14,961 nucleotides of DNA from Syntrophomonadaceae bacterium (GTDB lineage Bacteria > Bacillota > Dethiobacteria > DTU022 > UBA8154): assembly GCA_003561325.1 (NCBI GenBank), contig PWWY01000186.1, positions 1-14,961 of the forward strand, written 5' to 3'. A program made the translations under genes and the position numbers. Shown here in pieces: positions 12,701 to 14,961 of this stretch; positions within the stretch are counted from its first letter, which is position 1; each line of letters begins with the position of its first letter. The notes under the pieces are model-generated. The model ran no database searches and was not told where the DNA came from. It saw only the letters and a program-made list of their open reading frames with translations.

Positions 12701-14475
12701 TGCGAGTTGGCATGCAGGGGAAGATCGTGCTGATGTATTCCTTGCTCATTTTATTTGCCATGCAGCTGAGCGGGGTTTACCTGGTTCGCTCCCTGGAAAA
12801 TTATTATTTGCAAAATTACACCAGCAGCCAGACCGCTAAAGGAGAACTGCTGGTTAGCTTTATTCGGCGCTATTTAATGGAAGAAGATGACCAGGGGGAA
12901 CATTTGTCCGCCATGATTGCCGAATTTGGAGGCGGGACGCCTCCCACGGAAACCATGATTTTAGACCGCTATGGGCGGTTGCTGGCTGGTCCCGATCAAC
13001 GCGATCACGCCATGCTGGGAGGGCGGATCATCCAGGATGATATTCTGCTGGCGCTATCCGGCAATAAAGTTGAAGCGGTGCGTATAGACCCTGAAACGGG
13101 CGGGCGGCACTACCATTTGGTGATGCCCGTAAAAAACGAAGGTTCCGTTGTGGGTGTTGTTTTTATGAAAGGCTCCCTGGAGCATATCTATCTAATCCTG
13201 CGTGAGATTAAGTTTTTCTTGATCACCGGGTGGAGTATTGCCCTGGGGATTGCTGTGATCATCGGTTTTCTGCTTACCAGGACCATTACTCAACCCATCA
13301 AGGAAGTTACCTCCCGGGCGGCCGCCATGGCCGGCGGTGACTTTTCCCAGCATATCGACGTTCGCTCCAATGATGAAATTAGCGAACTGGGTCAAATGTT
13401 TAACTTTTTGACGGGTCGTTTGCAGCAAACCCTCGGAGAAATATCCGCAGAGAAAACGAAAGTCGAGGCCATTTTAAATTACATGACCGATGGCATCGTG
13501 GCCCTGAATCACCAGGGCACGGTTATTCACCTGAATCCCGCTGCCAGGGCCATCCTGGAAGGATACGGCAGCCAGGTAGAAGTGGGTTTGCCTGGACAGC
13601 TTGTCTTGGCTGATCTTTTCGCCGCGGAGGGACTGGCGGGCCTGCTGCAAAGCGACAGGTCGGTTACCCATGAAGTGAGCTTAGGGGCGACGGGCGAGAA
13701 AACATACCAGATACACTTTGCCCCCTTTCGAGAGAGCGGCGAACAGCAGGGTATGCTGGTAGTCTTGCACGATGTGACCCGAGAGCGGGTTTTTTCTCGC
13801 ATGCAGCAAGAGTTTGTGGCCAATGTTTCCCATGAGCTGCGCACGCCGTTAACGACGGTGAAGAATTACGTGGAAACCCTGTTAAACGGAGCCCAAGAAA
13901 ACCCCGAGACCCGGGGACGCTTCTTACAGGTATTGGAAAGAGAAACGGAGCGCATGGTTAAACTGGTAAAAGACCTGCTGGTGCTTTCCCAGATGGATTG
14001 CCAGGATATAGATTGGGTGCAAAGGAAGATTGATTTGCCCGCGCTGGTCCAAAGCGTGTTGGAGCAGGTAGATTTTGACGCCCGGGGCAGAAACCTGCAA
14101 ATCAAAGCCGCCTTGCCTCACGAGGTTGTGACGGTCAGCGGCGATATCGATAAAATACGCCAGGTGTTGCTTAACTTGATGGATAACGCCATAAAGTTTA
14201 CACCGCCGGGCGGTGAAATCACCGTGACGGTTTCTGCCGAAGATGGAGAAGCCCAAGTTTCTGTCCTCGATACCGGTTTTGGAATTCCCGAGGAGGATGT
14301 GGAGCGAGTATTCGAGCGGTTTTATCGCGTGGACAAAACACGCTCCCGGGGATCGGGGGGGACTGGACTGGGTCTATCTATCGCCCGGCAGATTATCGAG
14401 GCCCACGGAGGAACGATTTATTTAAGGAGTATTTTGAACCAGGGGACAGAGGTTTCTTTCTGCCTGCCCCGGTAG
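12700..14475 (+). CDS. walK: Sensor histidine kinase WalK (YycG)
   Basis: This membrane sensor kinase phosphorylates WalR in response to cell-wall state. At 591 residues it is close to the Bacillus WalK length. Order of parts: TM1 (about 8-29), extracytoplasmic sensor domain (about 31-170), TM2 (about 172-193), HAMP (about 194-246), cytoplasmic PAS (about 255-360), HisKA with phosphoacceptor H378 in FVANVSHELRTP, and HATPase_c with N-box N496 in LLNLMDNAIKF, G1 DTGFGIP (524-530), F-box ERFYRVDK (539-546) and G2 GGTGLGLSI (553-561). All catalytic motifs are intact. The start ATG at 12700 overlaps the walR stop as TGATG, with GAGGAGG at 12684-12690, so the pair is translationally coupled. The yycH gene follows after 60 bases. 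Confidence 0.95.
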   Translation: MRVGMQGKIVLMYSLLILFAMQLSGVYLVRSLENYYLQNYTSSQTAKGELLVSFIRRYLMEEDDQGEHLSAMIAEFGGGTPPTETMILDRYGRLLAGPDQRDHAMLGGRIIQDDILLALSGNKVEAVRIDPETGGRHYHLVMPVKNEGSVVGVVFMKGSLEHIYLILREIKFFLITGWSIALGIAVIIGFLLTRTITQPIKEVTSRAAAMAGGDFSQHIDVRSNDEISELGQMFNFLTGRLQQTLGEISAEKTKVEAILNYMTDGIVALNHQGTVIHLNPAARAILEGYGSQVEVGLPGQLVLADLFAAEGLAGLLQSDRSVTHEVSLGATGEKTYQIHFAPFRESGEQQGMLVVLHDVTRERVFSRMQQEFVANVSHELRTPLTTVKNYVETLLNGAQENPETRGRFLQVLERETERMVKLVKDLLVLSQMDCQDIDWVQRKIDLPALVQSVLEQVDFDARGRNLQIKAALPHEVVTVSGDIDKIRQVLLNLMDNAIKFTPPGGEITVTVSAEDGEAQVSVLDTGFGIPEEDVERVFERFYRVDKTRSRGSGGTGLGLSIARQIIEAHGGTIYLRSILNQGTEVSFCLPR

Positions 14476-14535
14476 TTCGAGGCATCGCCATAATCCGAAG
14501 AAATGTTCGTGCAAAAGCAGTGGGAGGTTAAGTCA

Positions 14536-14961
14536 TTGTGGGAAAAATGTAAACTGGCCATCTTATTATTGCTCATCGGTTTGAGCCTGCTGCAGACGTA
14601 CCTGCTTTGGTTTGGCCAACCGCTCCCCCAGGAAGGAATCCTTCCGCGGTATGAACGAGTTTTTTTCACTGATCCGCCGCCGGTTTCCCGGTTCGTTCAA
14701 CCCGCTCAGATTGTCGCTCAACACGGAAATGAACGATACTTATTCGGGCGCGGAGAAGAAACGTATCATCGCTTGTGGGAGAAGTGTTTTGAACTGCTCG
14801 CCAGCACGGGGCAGCGCCCCGGTATGGAAATGGTTGCCCCAGAAGAAATACAATACCTGGAAGAAATTGAAACCCGGCTGGTTTGCAGGTTTAGCTACCC
14901 TCTCCCGCCGGAAGTGTTTTTCTCCGAAGTTTCTTTAAACCCGGAAGTGGAAGTGATTACC
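14536..14961 (+). CDS. yycH: YycH-like regulator of WalRK, N-terminal part (3' end outside window)
   Basis: The first 142 codons of a gene that runs off the right edge without a stop. The start is TTG at 14536, with GGGAGG at 14522-14527 eight bases upstream; a GTG at 14538 is in another frame that stops after four codons. The product has a short N-terminus (MWEKCK), one transmembrane helix (about 7-26, LAILLLLIGLSLLQTYLLWF), then a Pro-rich linker and an extracytoplasmic domain. This topology and the position directly after walK match YycH, a membrane protein that together with YycI modulates WalK in Bacillus and Staphylococcus. Sequence identity to known YycH is too low for certainty by eye; YycI or an unrelated anchored protein is possible. 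yycI and walJ would be expected next. Confidence 0.75.
   Translation, partial: MWEKCKLAILLLLIGLSLLQTYLLWFGQPLPQEGILPRYERVFFTDPPPVSRFVQPAQIVAQHGNERYLFGRGEETYHRLWEKCFELLASTGQRPGMEMVAPEEIQYLEEIETRLVCRFSYPLPPEVFFSEVSLNPEVEVIT

Noticed and set aside
1..14961. CRISPR arrays, insertion sequences, prophage or toxin-antitoxin genes
   Set aside because: No regular spaced repeats, transposase or integrase motifs, or small toxin-antitoxin pairs were seen. The window is housekeeping genes with structured gaps.

Overview
The window looks like a chromosome segment from a mid-GC Firmicute, most likely a Clostridia-class or Peptococcaceae-like lineage. The basis is strong GGAGG-type ribosome binding sites, frequent GTG and TTG starts, DUF951 beside ychF, a rpsF-ssb-rpsR / rplI-dnaB / purA block, and a WalR-WalK-YycH system. 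In Bacillus-like genomes these genes cluster near the replication origin. Placement below class level is not possible from sequence alone. All recognised genes are on the + strand.

Layout: the 3' end of adenylate kinase (1-224); a gene-free stretch with two hairpins (225-517); DUF951 and ychF (518-1855); an AI-2E-family membrane protein (2033-3073); a structured, promoter-bearing interval (3074-3358); rpsF-ssb-rpsR (3359-4605); an interval with a terminator and a competing pairing, a possible attenuator (4606-4889); rplI (4890-5336); an interval that can fold as a three-way junction (5337-5558); dnaB and a COG2509-like FAD protein, then a terminator (5559-8363); purA and a strong terminator (8403-9780); a LysM-G5-M23 cell-wall peptidase (9966-11357); a 656-base gene-free region (11358-12013) holding a probable 6S RNA, a consensus WalR box and a strong terminator; walR-walK with overlapping stop and start; and the start of yycH, which begins with TTG and runs off the edge.

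Functionally, the left and middle parts serve nucleotide metabolism, translation and replication (Adk, YchF, S6, S18, L9, SSB, DnaB, PurA). The right part is cell-wall control: the WalRK two-component system with its YycH regulator and a M23 peptidase. A WalR box lies upstream of walRK and a near match lies upstream of the peptidase, so the peptidase and walRK itself may belong to the local WalR regulon.

The most interesting content is in the noncoding gaps. The region 11514-11689 can form a rod with a 17-bp perfect closing stem, an 8-bp stem, a central bubble whose 3' strand carries a small hairpin, and a long terminal stem. This is the architecture of 6S RNA. Several other intergenic regions have credible RNA folds. 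All folds were found by eye; no folding energies or database searches were run.
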